Shown: one piece after another, positions 8,597 through 17,520 of the stretch
Layout of the letters: every line of letters starts with the position of its first letter
Numbering within the stretch: the first letter of the stretch is position 1
Origin: Lachnospiraceae bacterium
GTDB lineage: Bacteria > Bacillota > Clostridia > Lachnospirales > Lachnospiraceae
DNA: 41,233 nucleotides
Direction of reading: 5' to 3'
Assembly (NCBI GenBank): GCA_017428265.1
Contig: JAFRRD010000024.1
Span: 1 to 41,233, forward strand
Notes under the pieces: generated by a model
What the model saw: the letters and a program-made list of their open reading frames with translations, nothing else
What the model was told of the DNA's origin: nothing
Databases searched by the model: none
Program-made: the position numbers and the translations under genes

Positions 8597-8731
8597 AAGA
8601 TCCTTCGACTTCGCGCCTTTTATGGCGCTGCGCTCAGGATGACGCATTTTCTCTGTCATCCTGAGCGCAGCGAAGGATCTTCTCGCCTTTTCTCGAGAAG
8701 ATCCTTCGTCGCTTTCGCTCCTCAGGATGAC
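8597..8731. repeat. Palindromic intergenic element, locus A (full copy plus a half copy)
   Basis: A full copy spans 8655-8731. Its left arm is GTCATCCTGAGCG-CAGCGAAGGATCTTCTCG. Its right arm is the reverse complement with a few extra bases (CGAGAAGATCCTTCGTCGCT, then CGCTCCTCAGGATGAC). A right-arm-like half copy lies at 8597-8643. The element ends 9 nt from the symporter stop codon. The junction forms a further small hairpin, GACAC-ggta-GTGTC. No long T-run is present, so its termination activity is uncertain. Confidence 0.85.
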
Positions 8732-8740
8732 ACGGTAGTG

Positions 8741-9979
8741 TCACTCTTTCTTAGCCAGTTTTTTCTGCAGCCAGTCCTTGCCGTCCACGAAGCGGGACAC
8801 GATGTAGCTGGCCACATAGTCGCCGGCGGCGTTGACCATCGTGGCGGGCGGATCGACCAGGTCGCCGATCGCGAGGGCGATGGGGAAGGCCACGGACAGG
8901 TGTTCAGGGAAGAACATGGTGCAGAGCACGAGCTCGCCGGTGCCGCCGCCGCCCGGGATGCCGCTCATGGCAACGGAGCTGAACACGGCAACGATGATCG
9001 CAAGGATCGCACGGCCTGTGCTGAAGTCCTGGCCGAACATCGCGAAGAGGAAGGCGACCTTGATGATCGCGCTCATCGCGGAGCCGTCCATGTGCATCGT
9101 AGCGCCCATCGGCAGCACGATATCGGTGACTTCCTTGGAGATGCCGGTGTCTTCGGAAACTTCCATGTTGGTCGGGATCGTCGCAACGGAGGAGCAGGTA
9201 CCGAAGGCGGTCGCCGCGGGCTTGAACAGATGGCGGAACATAGTCTTCACGGCGCCCTTGCCGCCGCCGAACTTCGCGTACAGCGGGAAGAAGGCAAACA
9301 TGTAGGCGAAGCAGACCACGTAGTAGACGATGATGGCCGTCGCATAGTTGGTCATGAAGTCCTTGCCGTGGGTCGCGACCAGGCTGGCGAAGAAGCCGAA
9401 GAAGCCGATCGGCGCATAGTAGGTGATGATCTTGACGGTCTTCATCAGGGCGCCGGTGATGTCGGCCAGGAACTTCGCGGTGCGGGTCTCGGGGCCGCCG
9501 TTAAGCTGCACGCCGAAGCCGAAGAGGATCGCGAACACGATCAGCGGAAGGATCGCGCGGCGGCTCAGAAGTTCGTGGAAGTCGGGCTTCGTAAAGAAGT
9601 TGACGATCATGTCCGCAAAGCCGAGCGCAGTCGCTTCCGATTCCTCGTACTGAGGCTCCATGGTGAAGATCGGGAAGATCCGGACGATCACATACATGAT
9701 GATGGCCGCGATGGCGGCAGTGCACAGGAAGACGATCACCGTGGTGCTGATGACCTTGCCGGCGCGCTTCGCGTTGTTCATGTTGGCAATCGCGGAGGAA
9801 ATGGAGAAGAAGACCATAGGCACGACCACGCAGAACATCAGATTGATGAAAATGGTACCGAGCCATTCCAAAGCGGTGGCGCCGGGCCATACCGCACCGA
9901 CGATGCAGCCGGCTACGATACCCAGCAGCATCAGGATCAGGAATCCGTAACTCTTGAAGAAACTGTTCTGTTTAGCCAT
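8741..9979 (-). CDS. Dicarboxylate/amino acid:cation symporter (DAACS family, GltP/SstT-like)
   Basis: This 412-residue polytopic membrane protein should carry an acidic or small neutral amino acid or a dicarboxylate into the cell with Na+ or H+. Family landmarks are visible: the serine-containing first re-entrant hairpin (FGTCSSVATIPTN), the PMGATMHMDGSAM motif before the cation-binding TM7, the glycine-rich second hairpin (SGIPGGGGTGE), and the substrate-contact TM8 (DPPATMVNAAGDYVASYIVSRF region). The substrate cannot be settled from these motifs alone. Start: AGGAGG 6 nt before the ATG. The gene diverges from an AraC regulator 131 bp away, which may control it. A palindromic repeat element follows its stop codon. 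Confidence 0.92.
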   Translation of the reverse strand: MAKQNSFFKSYGFLILMLLGIVAGCIVGAVWPGATALEWLGTIFINLMFCVVVPMVFFSISSAIANMNNAKRAGKVISTTVIVFLCTAAIAAIIMYVIVRIFPIFTMEPQYEESEATALGFADMIVNFFTKPDFHELLSRRAILPLIVFAILFGFGVQLNGGPETRTAKFLADITGALMKTVKIITYYAPIGFFGFFASLVATHGKDFMTNYATAIIVYYVVCFAYMFAFFPLYAKFGGGKGAVKTMFRHLFKPAATAFGTCSSVATIPTNMEVSEDTGISKEVTDIVLPMGATMHMDGSAMSAIIKVAFLFAMFGQDFSTGRAILAIIVAVFSSVAMSGIPGGGGTGELVLCTMFFPEHLSVAFPIALAIGDLVDPPATMVNAAGDYVASYIVSRFVDGKDWLQKKLAKKE

Positions 9980-10028
9980 GATGAGCCTCCTGTTTTTTTA
10001 TAATTTCCCCAAGTATACGCAATTAGGC

Positions 10029-10058
10029 TTGCAAAATATACGCTTTCCGTGCTATGAT
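10029..10058 (+). promoter_or_regulatory. Promoter of the AraC-type regulator
   Basis: TTGCAA (10029-10034), an 18-nt spacer and TATGAT (10053-10058), the latter extended by TGC, form a good sigma-70/A promoter directed at the regulator. A palindrome begins two bases after the -10. Confidence 0.7.
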
Positions 10059-10059
10059 T

Positions 10060-10085
10060 TGCGCAAATACTGCTGTATTTGCGCA
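10060..10085. promoter_or_regulatory. Perfect palindrome over the AraC-gene transcription start (putative operator)
   Basis: Arms TGCGCAAATAC (10060-10070) and GTATTTGCGCA (10075-10085) are perfectly complementary around TGCT. The palindrome covers the expected transcription start just after the -10 box and ends 25 nt before the ATG. It would suit repression by a dimer, or could form a 5' UTR hairpin. AraC proteins more often use direct repeats, so the bound factor is uncertain. Confidence 0.6.
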
Positions 10086-10110
10086 CGTAATGCGCGGGAA
10101 GGACCGCAAG

Positions 10111-10962
10111 ATGGAAGAAAATGCTGTCAACAGGGGCTATCTGCAGGAAGAATTCCGCCTGTTCCACAACCGGGATACGCTGGGCGCCGTCACCGAGCTT
10201 CACTATCACGATTTTTACAAGATCATGATGCTGATCGAAGGGGACGGCAGCTACACGATCCAGGGGCGCCGCTATGAGCTCCTGCCCGGCGACGTGGTGC
10301 TTGTGGGACGTGGCTTCGCGCATAAAACGGAGTTCCTGCCCGGCCGGATCTACGAGCGCATCATCTTCTTCATCTCGCAGGATTTCATGGACAAGGCAGG
10401 TACGTCGCAGGCCGATCTTGCCGGGCTTTTCTCCGGCCGGGAAGGCCACGTGCTCCGTCCTTCGCCCACCGCCGCAGCCGAACTGTTCGGACTCGCCCGC
10501 GAATGCGAGCGGGAACTGAAGTCCTCTGAATTCGGAAGCGACATTGCGGCGCGCGGAGACCTCATCCGGATCCTCATTTCCATCGGCCGCACCCTTTACC
10601 GCGAAGCGCTGCCGCCCGTGCCGAAGGACGACAAGATCCTGCAGATCCTGCGCTACGTGGACGAGCATCTGGCCGAGGACGTGTCCGTAGATGACCTGGC
10701 GGACCGCTTCTTCATCAGCAAGTTCCATATGATGCGCCGCTTCAAGGCGGAGGTCGGCGTGACGATCCACCAGTATCAGTCGGAGAAGCGCCTGCTGGCC
10801 GCGCGGGAAATGCTGCGCGCCGGCACCGGGGCGACCGACGCCTGCTTCGCCTCGGGCTACCGGAGCTACTCCGCCTTCGCCCGCGCCTACGTCAAGGCCT
10901 TCGGTGTCACCCCCACGGAGAAGAACGAACCCTCGGGCAAACTCGAAGGGATACCGGAATAA
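10111..10962 (+). CDS. AraC-family transcriptional regulator with N-terminal cupin domain
   Basis: This 283-residue protein is the only convincing plus-strand gene in the window. An N-terminal cupin-like sensor (about 20-100) shows ELHYHDFYKI and a GDVVLVGRGFAHKTEF motif, including the histidines typical of ligand- or metal-binding AraC sensors. The C-terminal two-helix-turn-helix domain (about 180-275) has the ISKFHMMRRFK recognition region and the conserved FASGYRSYSAFARAYVKAFG motif. The ATG at 10111 is chosen because GGAAGGA lies 7 nt upstream; an earlier in-frame start at 10054 would overlap the -10 box. The gene is divergent from the symporter, which is its most likely target along with itself. 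Its ligand is unknown. Confidence 0.9.
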   Translation: MEENAVNRGYLQEEFRLFHNRDTLGAVTELHYHDFYKIMMLIEGDGSYTIQGRRYELLPGDVVLVGRGFAHKTEFLPGRIYERIIFFISQDFMDKAGTSQADLAGLFSGREGHVLRPSPTAAAELFGLARECERELKSSEFGSDIAARGDLIRILISIGRTLYREALPPVPKDDKILQILRYVDEHLAEDVSVDDLADRFFISKFHMMRRFKAEVGVTIHQYQSEKRLLAAREMLRAGTGATDACFASGYRSYSAFARAYVKAFGVTPTEKNEPSGKLEGIPE

Positions 10963-10971
10963 TAACAACCT

Positions 10972-11050
10972 GTCATCCTGAGCGAAGCGAAGGATCTTCT
11001 TGCTTTCTTTTTCGAGAAGATCCTTCGTCGCTGACGCTCCTCAGGATGAC
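10972..11050. repeat. Palindromic intergenic element, locus B
   Basis: The arms are GTCATCCTGAGCG-AAGCGAAGGATCTTCT and TCGAGAAGATCCTTCGTCGCT-GACGCTCCTCAGGATGAC. The element lies between the convergent ends of the AraC gene (9 nt away) and rlmB (13 nt away). It could terminate or insulate both transcripts. Confidence 0.88.
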
Positions 11051-11063
11051 AATCTTCCGTATT

Positions 11064-11879
11064 TCAGGAAAATTTTCTTTGCCGGACGATCTCGAAGGCC
11101 AAAACACCGGCGGCGACGGAAGCATTTAACGAATCAATGTCGCCCTGCATGGGGATGGAGGCCACCAGATCGCACTGTTCCCGCACGAGGAGGGACACGC
11201 CGTCCCCTTCGCTCCCGATCACGAGGCCTATTGGGCCTTTCAGGTCCATCTTATACATCACTTCGCCGCCCATGTCGGCGCAGACGAACCACAGTCCTTT
11301 TTCCTTTAATTCTTTAATGGTACGCGTCAGGTTGGTGACGCGGGCCACCGGCGTGTAGTTGACCGCGCCGGCCGAGGTCTTCGCCGCCGTGGCCGTCAGG
11401 CCCACTGCCCGGTCTTTCGGAATGATGACGCCGTGGGCGCCGGCCAGGTTCGCCGTCCGGATGACTGCACCGAGGTTATGCGGGTCCTCAATCCCGTCCA
11501 GCAGGATCAGGAAGGGATCCTCGCCCTTCGCCTCGGCCGCTGCCAGCATCTCTTCCACCGTCTTGTATTCGTAGGCGGATACCGATGCGGCCACGCCCTG
11601 GTGCGAGCCCGTCTCCGACATTTCGTCGAGCCGCGCCTTCGCGACATATCTCACCTGGATGTTCCGTTTCTGGGCCTCCCGCACGATCGACATGACCGCC
11701 TCGTCCTTCAGGCCCTCCTGCACGTACAGGCGCTCCACCGTCCTTCCGGCCCTGAGCGCCTCGCGCACGGCGTTCCGGCCCTCGATGCGGCTGCCGTTTT
11801 CTTCCGCTTCATTTCTTCTGCCGCGACCGGTCTCACCCGCTGCGGCCCTCTTCTCATTCTCCGGTCTTTGCTTCGGCAT
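11064..11879 (-). CDS. rlmB: TrmH-family 23S rRNA (guanosine 2'-O)-methyltransferase RlmB
   Basis: This 271-residue SPOUT enzyme should methylate the ribose 2'-OH of G2251 (E. coli numbering) in 23S rRNA using S-adenosylmethionine. A charged leader (1-30) precedes the SpoU substrate-binding domain (RIEGRNAVREAL...). The trefoil-knot catalytic domain has motif 1 DPHNLGAVIRTA, motif 2 GLVIGSEGDGV and motif 3 IPMQGDIDSLNASVA. The start ATG has GGAAGGGG upstream and overlaps the end of mrnC by 26 bp. It is last in the cysS-mrnC-rlmB run. The family also includes tRNA methyltransferases, but the length and gene order favour RlmB. Confidence 0.92.
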   Translation of the reverse strand: MPKQRPENEKRAAAGETGRGRRNEAEENGSRIEGRNAVREALRAGRTVERLYVQEGLKDEAVMSIVREAQKRNIQVRYVAKARLDEMSETGSHQGVAASVSAYEYKTVEEMLAAAEAKGEDPFLILLDGIEDPHNLGAVIRTANLAGAHGVIIPKDRAVGLTATAAKTSAGAVNYTPVARVTNLTRTIKELKEKGLWFVCADMGGEVMYKMDLKGPIGLVIGSEGDGVSLLVREQCDLVASIPMQGDIDSLNASVAAGVLAFEIVRQRKFS

Positions 11880-12282
11880 AGGCCATCCCCTTCCTTACCA
11901 GTTCCGCGGCGCGTGCCGTCCGCCCGGACAGATACAGGTATCCGATCAGCGCCTCGAGCCCCGTCGCCTTGTAGTACTCCGCCGCACTCGCATGCTTCGT
12001 GACCGTCTCCGGCCGCGCATTTTTCCCGCGCCGGAAGACCGCGGTCTCCTCTTCCGTCAGTTCTTCCTGCAGGCCGTCCGCCGCCCTCGCCTGGCTTTTC
12101 GCCGTCACGTATTTCTGCACCAGGTCGTGCAGGGGCTTGCCGTGCAGTGTGGTCGTCTCGGCGAAATAAGTCCGCAGGATCAGGTCGTAAGCCGAATCCC
12201 CCACATAGGCCAGGGTAAGAACAGGCACCTGACGCAGGTCAGGTGCCGTGATCTTGAAGATTTCTCTTACTTTCTCTTCCAT
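11854..12282 (-). CDS. mrnC: Mini-ribonuclease III
   Basis: This 142-residue enzyme is a stand-alone RNase III catalytic domain with no double-stranded RNA-binding domain. Mini-III enzymes mature the ends of 23S rRNA. The RNase III signature variant LAYVGDSAYDLILR lies at about 23-36 and the second metal-binding helix at about 105-120 (AAEYYKATGLEALIGYLYL). The position between cysS (16-bp overlap) and rlmB (26-bp overlap) is the classic Firmicute arrangement and supports translational coupling. Confidence 0.95.
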   Translation of the reverse strand: MEEKVREIFKITAPDLRQVPVLTLAYVGDSAYDLILRTYFAETTTLHGKPLHDLVQKYVTAKSQARAADGLQEELTEEETAVFRRGKNARPETVTKHASAAEYYKATGLEALIGYLYLSGRTARAAELVRKGMAYAEAKTGE

Positions 12283-13661
12283 TTGACGCCCTCTTTGGTG
12301 TCTTCGAGCAAAATGCCCTTGCCGGCCAGTTCGTTCCGGATCTCGTCGGCTCTTGCATAGTTTTTCGCCTTGCGGGCCGCCTGGCGCTCCTCGATGAGCG
12401 CTTCGATGTCGGCGTCCAGAAGTTCTTCCTTCGGTTCTTCGATGCCCAGGATATCCGCCAGCTGCAGCAGGTTCGCGCGCAGCGCGTCCCAGCCTTCTGC
12501 CGTCGTTTCCTTCGGGTCAAGCGTGTTCGCGTACTTGACCATTTCGAAGATCACGCTGATGGCGTCCGCGGTGTTGAAGTCATCGTCCATCGCCTCTTCG
12601 AAGCGGTAGGTGAAGGCTTCGCGCGCCGCCCTCTCCTGCTGCGATTCCGCGCCGGGCAGGCCCTTGCCGGCCTCGTCTTTCAGGCGCACCATCGCAGTGT
12701 GGATGCGGTCCAGGCCGTTCTTCGCGGCTTCCATCAGCTCGGGGCTGAAGTTCAGCGGGCTGCGGTAGTGGGCGCTCAGCATGAAGAAGCGCAGGACCGA
12801 GAGGTCGTACTGTTTCGAAATGTCGCGCACCAGCAGGAAGTTGCCGAGGGACTTGGACATCTTGACGTTGTTGATGTTCAGGAAGGCGTTGTGCATCCAG
12901 TAGTGGCTGAACGCATGGCCGCTCGCCGCCTCGCTCTGCGCGATCTCGTTTTCGTGGTGCGGGAAGATCAGGTCCTCGCCGCCGCCGTGGATGTCGATCT
13001 CCTCGCCGAGGTATTTCTTCGACATGACCGAGCATTCGATGTGCCAGCCCGGACGACCCTGGCCCCAGGGGCTTTCCCAGAAGGGTTCGCCCTCTTTTTT
13101 CGGTTTCCAGAGCACGAAATCCATCGGGTCTTCCTTCTCGTCCTCGCCGGTCACGAGCAAGGTCCGGCTGCCGCTTTCGAGATCATCCAGGTTCTTGCCG
13201 GAGAGTTTGCCGTATTCCTTAAAGTTCCGCACGCGGAAATAGACCGTCCCGTTGACTTCGTAGGCAAAGCCCTTTTCGATCAGCGTCTCGATCATTTCGA
13301 TCATGCCGCCGATCTCCTCGGTCGCCTTCGGATGGGTGGTCGCGGGCCGGACGTTCATGCCGGCCATATCCTTCTTGCACTCCTCGATGTAGCGCTCGGA
13401 AATGACGGAGGATTCCACGCCCTCGGCATTGGCCGCCTTGATGATCTTGTCGTCCACGTCGGTGAAATTGGAGACAAAATTGACCTTCCAGCCCTTGTAT
13501 TCGAAGTAGCGCCGCACCGAATCAAAGAAGATCATCGGACGGGCGTTGCCGATGTGGATCAGGTTGTAGACCGTGGGACCGCAGACGTACATCCGCACCT
13601 TGCCTTCTTCGATCGGTACGAATTCTTCCTTGGTCCTGCTCATCGTGTTGTATATCTTCAT
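12267..13661 (-). CDS. cysS: Cysteinyl-tRNA synthetase
   Basis: This 464-residue class I synthetase charges tRNA-Cys. The HIGH-like motif is HIGN at 36-39 and the KMSKS loop is at 267-271. The zinc ligands seen in this family are all present: C27, C210, H235 and E239. The C-terminal anticodon-binding region is intact (EERQAARKAKNYARADEIRNEL). The gene starts 15 bp after the upstream cell-wall hydrolase gene, so it probably has no promoter of its own. No T-box leader fits in that gap. Confidence 0.97.
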   Translation of the reverse strand: MKIYNTMSRTKEEFVPIEEGKVRMYVCGPTVYNLIHIGNARPMIFFDSVRRYFEYKGWKVNFVSNFTDVDDKIIKAANAEGVESSVISERYIEECKKDMAGMNVRPATTHPKATEEIGGMIEMIETLIEKGFAYEVNGTVYFRVRNFKEYGKLSGKNLDDLESGSRTLLVTGEDEKEDPMDFVLWKPKKEGEPFWESPWGQGRPGWHIECSVMSKKYLGEEIDIHGGGEDLIFPHHENEIAQSEAASGHAFSHYWMHNAFLNINNVKMSKSLGNFLLVRDISKQYDLSVLRFFMLSAHYRSPLNFSPELMEAAKNGLDRIHTAMVRLKDEAGKGLPGAESQQERAAREAFTYRFEEAMDDDFNTADAISVIFEMVKYANTLDPKETTAEGWDALRANLLQLADILGIEEPKEELLDADIEALIEERQAARKAKNYARADEIRNELAGKGILLEDTKEGVKWKRK

Positions 13662-13676
13662 GGTCTCAGATACCTC

Positions 13677-15110
13677 TTAATAATAGAAAATATGTGCGCC
13701 GAGGACCTTGTATTCGGTATAGCTCCTCGGGTGGCTCCGCCAGTCGTTGAAATCACAGAAGAACAGCCATTTGGTGTCCAGCACGCGGGCACCGTTGAAA
13801 CAGTCACGGGCAATGTCCACGCATTTCTGCTTTGCGCCTTTGGCCAGGACGATGGCGAGATAGCCGTTGTCCACCGGGGTGAACTGGCCGCGGCCCATGA
13901 TCACGTCGTAGAGCGTGGTCTGCCAGCGGGGGCTCAGGATCCGGTTGAACACGACGTTGCCGACCGCGACCTGCGCATTGTACGGCTGTCCGCCGCACTC
14001 GCATTCCAGCAGGGCTGCGAGGAGTTCCAGATTGGTCTTTCCCGTCGGATTGACGGCATTCGGATCGATGTTGGTACTGCCCACGCCGCGTTTGTCGTTC
14101 AGTTTCCAGCGAAGGTCGGACGGCAGGCCGCTCGAACTGCTGCCGGGATTGCCGCCCTGATTGTTCTCGGCTGCGGCTGCCGCGGCTGCCGCTGTTGCTT
14201 CTTCTTCGGCTTTCTTCCGGGCGGCTTCGGCGGCTGCCGCTTCCGCTGCAGCTTTCGCTGCGGCTTCGGCTTTCTTCCTGGCTTCCTCTTCTGCTTTCAG
14301 GCGGGCTTCCTCTTCCGCTTTCCGGCGGGCTTCCTCCGCTCTCTTCCGGGCGGCTTCTTCCGCCGCGCGGCGGATCGCCAGCTTCAGCTGTTCCAGTTCG
14401 TACTTTTTCTGCGCCGCCTGTGCCGCATAGGCTGCCGCTGCTGCCTTTGACGCATTGATCTTCTCCTGGAAGCCGTTCATCTTATCGATGATATTCTGCG
14501 TCTTCTCGGCCATCGCCGTCTGCTTTTCGATCAGTTCGTCGCGGTATGCCGTGATCTCTTCCTGCTTTGCGACACTTTCGGCTTTCAGTCTCTCCGACTC
14601 CGCCAGCGCCGCCTTGTAGGCTTCCATCATCTTGTTGTCATATTCACTGAGGGACGCGATGTAGTCCGCGCTGTTCATGACTTCGGCAAGGGAACGGGCG
14701 CCGGTCAGCACTTCCCAGAAGGAGCTGTTCTGCTGCTCATACATGTACTGGATGCGCTTGGCCATCGCGTCCTTCTGCTCGGCCAGAGTCGCCGCATTTT
14801 CCTCGATCAGCTGCGTATAGTATTCGACTTCCGCCTCCGCTTCCGTCAGCTTGCGGTCTGTCTCCAGCATCTCTTCCAGGAGGGTATCGATTTCTTCCTG
14901 AGCCGCCTCCAGTTCCGTCTGCAGTTCGTCATAAAGGCCCTGATAATAGGCGGCCTCGGCTTTCGCCTCCTGCTCTTTTTTCTCCTGCTCGGAGATATCG
15001 TTTTCCAGGCCGGATACCGACCCGGCTGACGCATAGGTACACGTACCGAGGATCATCAGCAGCGCAAGCAATGCCGCCAGCGGCCGTGTCATTCTCTTCA
15101 GCGATCGCAT
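13677..15110 (-). CDS. Secreted coiled-coil protein with C-terminal SleB/CwlJ-type cell-wall hydrolase domain
   Basis: This 477-residue exported protein has a signal peptide at 1-30 (MRSLKRM, hydrophobic core, YASAG). A long PcsB/EnvC-like coiled coil follows (about 35-245: GLENDISEQEKKEQEAK..., MAKRIQYMYEQQNSSFWE). Next comes an Ala/Lys/Glu-rich helix (about 250-320), a Gly/Ser linker, and a Hydrolase_2 (SleB-like) domain (about 355-477). That domain contains LLALLECECGGQPYNAQVAVGNVVFNR with the likely catalytic glutamate, and IMGRGQFTPV. It should cut peptidoglycan glycan strands during growth or division. The start at 15110 is chosen for AAAGGAGG 6 nt upstream. The SleB fold alone does not imply a spore role. 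The gene lies directly upstream of cysS. Confidence 0.88.
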   Translation of the reverse strand: MRSLKRMTRPLAALLALLMILGTCTYASAGSVSGLENDISEQEKKEQEAKAEAAYYQGLYDELQTELEAAQEEIDTLLEEMLETDRKLTEAEAEVEYYTQLIEENAATLAEQKDAMAKRIQYMYEQQNSSFWEVLTGARSLAEVMNSADYIASLSEYDNKMMEAYKAALAESERLKAESVAKQEEITAYRDELIEKQTAMAEKTQNIIDKMNGFQEKINASKAAAAAYAAQAAQKKYELEQLKLAIRRAAEEAARKRAEEARRKAEEEARLKAEEEARKKAEAAAKAAAEAAAAEAARKKAEEEATAAAAAAAAENNQGGNPGSSSSGLPSDLRWKLNDKRGVGSTNIDPNAVNPTGKTNLELLAALLECECGGQPYNAQVAVGNVVFNRILSPRWQTTLYDVIMGRGQFTPVDNGYLAIVLAKGAKQKCVDIARDCFNGARVLDTKWLFFCDFNDWRSHPRSYTEYKVLGAHIFYY

Positions 15111-15141
15111 GTCCGACCTCCTTTCACAGTCTATCAGCGCT

Positions 15142-15222
15142 GTCATCCTGAGCGAAGCGAAGGATCTTCCTGTTTTACTCTTTTCGAGAAGATTCTTCGT
15201 CGCTCTCGCTCCTCAGGATGAC
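15142..15222. repeat. Palindromic intergenic element, locus C
   Basis: The arms are GTCATCCTGAGCG-AAGCGAAGGATCTTC and TCGAGAAGATTCTTCGTCGCT-CTCGCTCCTCAGGATGAC, with one substitution (ATTCTT). The element lies 9 nt after the glyS stop codon and about 30 nt before the hydrolase start, with the same polarity as loci A, B and E. Confidence 0.88.
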
Positions 15223-15231
15223 AAAGTGTTC

Positions 15232-16626
15232 TTACAGTCTGAACTTATCGGCGAACCAGTTCCGCAGTTCGGCGATCGGGACGCGGACCTGCGCCATGGA
15301 ATCGCGCTCGCGGATGGTCACCGCATGGTCTTCCTCGGAGTCGAAATCGTAGGTCACGCAGTAAGGCGTGCCGATCTCATCTTCCCTGCGGTAGCGCTTG
15401 CCGATATTGCCGGTCACGTCGAAATCACAGACGAAGTCGCGGGACAGTTCGCCGTAGATCTTCTCGGCCGGTTCCGCCAGTTTCTTCGACAGCGGCAGCA
15501 CCGCGATCTTGACGGGCGCGACGGCCGGTGCGAAATGCAGGACCGTGCGGACGTCACCCTTCGCTTCGTCCAGGACTTCTTCGTCGTAGGCACCGCAAAG
15601 CAGCGCGAGCACCGTGCGTTCCACGCCGAGCGACGGCTCGATAACGTACGGCAGATAGCGCTCGTTCGTCTCCGGATCGAAGTAGGACAGATCCTGTCCG
15701 GAAGTCGTCTGGTGCTGCGTCAGGTCGTAGTCGGTACGGTCCGCGACGCCCCAAAGCTCGCCCCAGCCGAAGGGGAAGAGATACTCGAAGTCAGTCGTCG
15801 CCTTGGAGTAGAACACCAGTTCTTCGGGATCGTGGTCGCGCAGGCGGATGTCTTCATCCTTCAGGCCGATGGACAGCAGCCAGTTGTGGCAGAAGCTGCG
15901 CCAGTAGTCGAACCATTCGAGGTCGGTGCCGGGCTTGCAGAAGAATTCCAGTTCCATCTGCTCGAACTCGCGCACGCGGAAAATGAAGTTGCCGGGCGTG
16001 ATCTCGTTGCGGAAGGATTTGCCGATCTGGCCGATGCCGAAGGGCACTTTCTTCCGGGTGGTGCGCTGGACGTTCACGAAGTTGGTGAAGATGCCCTGCG
16101 CCGTCTCGGGCCGCAGATAAATGGTATTCTTCGTGTCTTCGGTGACGCCCTGGAAGGTCTTGAACATCAGGTTGAACTGACGGATATCGGTGAAATCATG
16201 CTTGCCGCAGGTCGGGCAGGGGATGTTGTGGTCTTCGACGAAGGCCTTCATTTCCGCCTGCGAGAAGGCGTCGATGGGCTTCGGCAGTTCAAAGCCGTTT
16301 TCGCCGCACCAGTCTTCGATCAGCTTGTCCGCGCGGAAGCGTTCGTGGCACTGCCGGCAGTCCATGAGCGGATCCGAAAAGCCGGCCAGATGGCCGCTCG
16401 CCTTCCAGGTCAGGGGATTCATGAGGATGGCCGCGTCGAGGCCGACGTTGTAAGGGTTTTCCTGCACGAATTTCTGCCACCAGGCCTTCTTGACGTTGTT
16501 CTTCAGTTCGACGCCGAGGGGGCCGTAGTCCCAGGTGTTGGCGAGGCCGCCGTAAATTTCCGAGCCGGGGAAGATGAATCCGCGGTTCTTACAGAGGGCG
16601 ACGATCTTTTCCATGGTTTTTTCCAT
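15232..16626 (-). CDS. glyQS: Glycyl-tRNA synthetase, dimeric (alpha2) type
   Basis: This 464-residue class II synthetase charges tRNA-Gly. It is the single-chain form, not the alpha2beta2 GlyQ/GlyS pair. It has the N-terminal [23 protein letters not shown] motif, paired CxxC segments (CRQCHERF and CPTCGKHDF) suggesting a zinc-bound insertion, [12 protein letters not shown], a motif 2-like FRNE...[14 protein letters not shown] region and the motif 3 segment [15 protein letters not shown]-terminal anticodon-binding domain follows. The ATG at 16626 has AAAGGAG 7 nt upstream; an earlier in-frame start at 16680 adds 18 unconserved residues. It probably shares a promoter with the preceding membrane-anchored gene. 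Confidence 0.97.
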   Translation of the reverse strand: MEKTMEKIVALCKNRGFIFPGSEIYGGLANTWDYGPLGVELKNNVKKAWWQKFVQENPYNVGLDAAILMNPLTWKASGHLAGFSDPLMDCRQCHERFRADKLIEDWCGENGFELPKPIDAFSQAEMKAFVEDHNIPCPTCGKHDFTDIRQFNLMFKTFQGVTEDTKNTIYLRPETAQGIFTNFVNVQRTTRKKVPFGIGQIGKSFRNEITPGNFIFRVREFEQMELEFFCKPGTDLEWFDYWRSFCHNWLLSIGLKDEDIRLRDHDPEELVFYSKATTDFEYLFPFGWGELWGVADRTDYDLTQHQTTSGQDLSYFDPETNERYLPYVIEPSLGVERTVLALLCGAYDEEVLDEAKGDVRTVLHFAPAVAPVKIAVLPLSKKLAEPAEKIYGELSRDFVCDFDVTGNIGKRYRREDEIGTPYCVTYDFDSEEDHAVTIRERDSMAQVRVPIAELRNWFADKFRL

Positions 16627-16715
16627 ATTTTCTGCTCCTTTTTCAGCTTGTATATAAGAAGAGGAAAGCGGGAACGGCAAGCCGCCCCCGCATTCACAGG
16701 CCCTGCCTGCATGCT

Positions 16716-17444
16716 CTATTTGAAGATGATGAAGGTGTCGGATTTGCTGCTGACCCGCACCGTATTGGCGTCGACAAGGGTCAGGGAACCGGACAGGAAT
16801 TTGACCTCGCCGGCAAAGGAAATGAGCGACGAGCCGCTGACCGCAACCACAGTCACGTCCTCATCCTGAAGCGCATCGATCGGTGTCACGGTGTTGCCTT
16901 CGGCATCCTTAAGGCCGCTTAAGGCAAAGTTGCGGGCGGCGTATTCCGCCGTGCCCACCCGGAGAGAAGTGATGCCGTAATCCTCGCCCTGGAAATCGAT
17001 GAAGGCGTTCAGGCTGTCGTAGTATAAGATCAGGGTCGCCATACCGTCTTTGACTTCGATCGTTTCGATGCGGACGGAGTCTTTACCCTTGGCATTGTTG
17101 TAACTGTCAACCCAATCGGCGATATACCCGCGAAGCGTCGCTTCGTCATAGCGGGCCTGTTCAAAGCCGTCATTGCTGAATTCGGTGATCTCGGCGGTGC
17201 GGATACTTCCGTCGCGCGCCACATAGATGCCGGTCGCCGTCGGCTTGAACTCGATCGTGACCGCCTCGGCAGTCGTTCTCGGTTCCGTATCAGTATCGGA
17301 CGAAGAAGCTTTCGTTCCGTTGGTTGAGCCTTTCACATCACTGCTGGGGACGATCGGGGTATTCGGATTGCACTTGCTCAGCGCGATCACGATCACCAGT
17401 GCGACCACCAGCATGGGCAGCAGGATGCGGAGTATTCGTCTCAT
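16716..17444 (-). CDS. Membrane-anchored extracytoplasmic protein of unknown function
   Basis: The 242-residue product is not recognised. Residues 1-23 form a signal anchor or signal peptide ([25 protein letters not shown]). A lysine before the cysteine argues against a lipobox. A Ser/Thr/Asp-rich spacer (about 30-60) precedes an alpha/beta globular region (60-200). The last 45 residues are beta-rich and might fold back as a small C-terminal domain. AAGGAGG precedes the ATG, and a clear promoter lies 41 nt upstream. The gene is 89 bp before glyS on the same strand, so co-transcription is likely, though a functional link is not evident. Confidence 0.75.
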   Translation of the reverse strand: MRRILRILLPMLVVALVIVIALSKCNPNTPIVPSSDVKGSTNGTKASSSDTDTEPRTTAEAVTIEFKPTATGIYVARDGSIRTAEITEFSNDGFEQARYDEATLRGYIADWVDSYNNAKGKDSVRIETIEVKDGMATLILYYDSLNAFIDFQGEDYGITSLRVGTAEYAARNFALSGLKDAEGNTVTPIDALQDEDVTVVAVSGSSLISFAGEVKFLSGSLTLVDANTVRVSSKSDTFIIFK

Positions 17445-17484
17445 GAAAAACCTCCTTGGGCTATCTTGGACTAAAATCCTAAGT

Positions 17485-17513
17485 ATTGTAACTTATAAAT
17501 AATAAAAATGCAA
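17485..17513 (-). promoter_or_regulatory. Promoter of the membrane protein-glyS unit
   Basis: TTGCAT (17508-17513), an exact 17-nt A+T-rich spacer and TACAAT (17485-17490) lie just after the rpsA terminator. No T-box leader fits in the roughly 40-nt leader. Confidence 0.75.
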
Positions 17514-17520
17514 CGGGAAA

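Noticed and set aside
8570-10003. A 477-codon plus-strand open frame rich in His, Asp, Gly and Glu
   Set aside because: It is antisense to the symporter and starts inside a repeat element; composition is that of a shadow frame.
12699-14450. A 583-codon plus-strand open frame across cysS and the hydrolase gene
   Set aside because: It spans two clear minus-strand genes and has no domain, start context or RBS of its own.
15109-16869. A 586-codon plus-strand open frame across glyS
   Set aside because: It is antisense to a strongly conserved synthetase and begins within repeat element C.
16716-17444. Possible lipoprotein signal (ALSKC)
   Set aside because: Lysine at the position before cysteine does not fit the lipobox; a signal anchor or ordinary signal peptide is more likely.
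16627-17520. T-box riboswitch upstream of glyS
   Set aside because: The leaders available (about 90 nt before glyS, about 40 nt before the upstream gene) are too short, and no T-box core sequence is seen.
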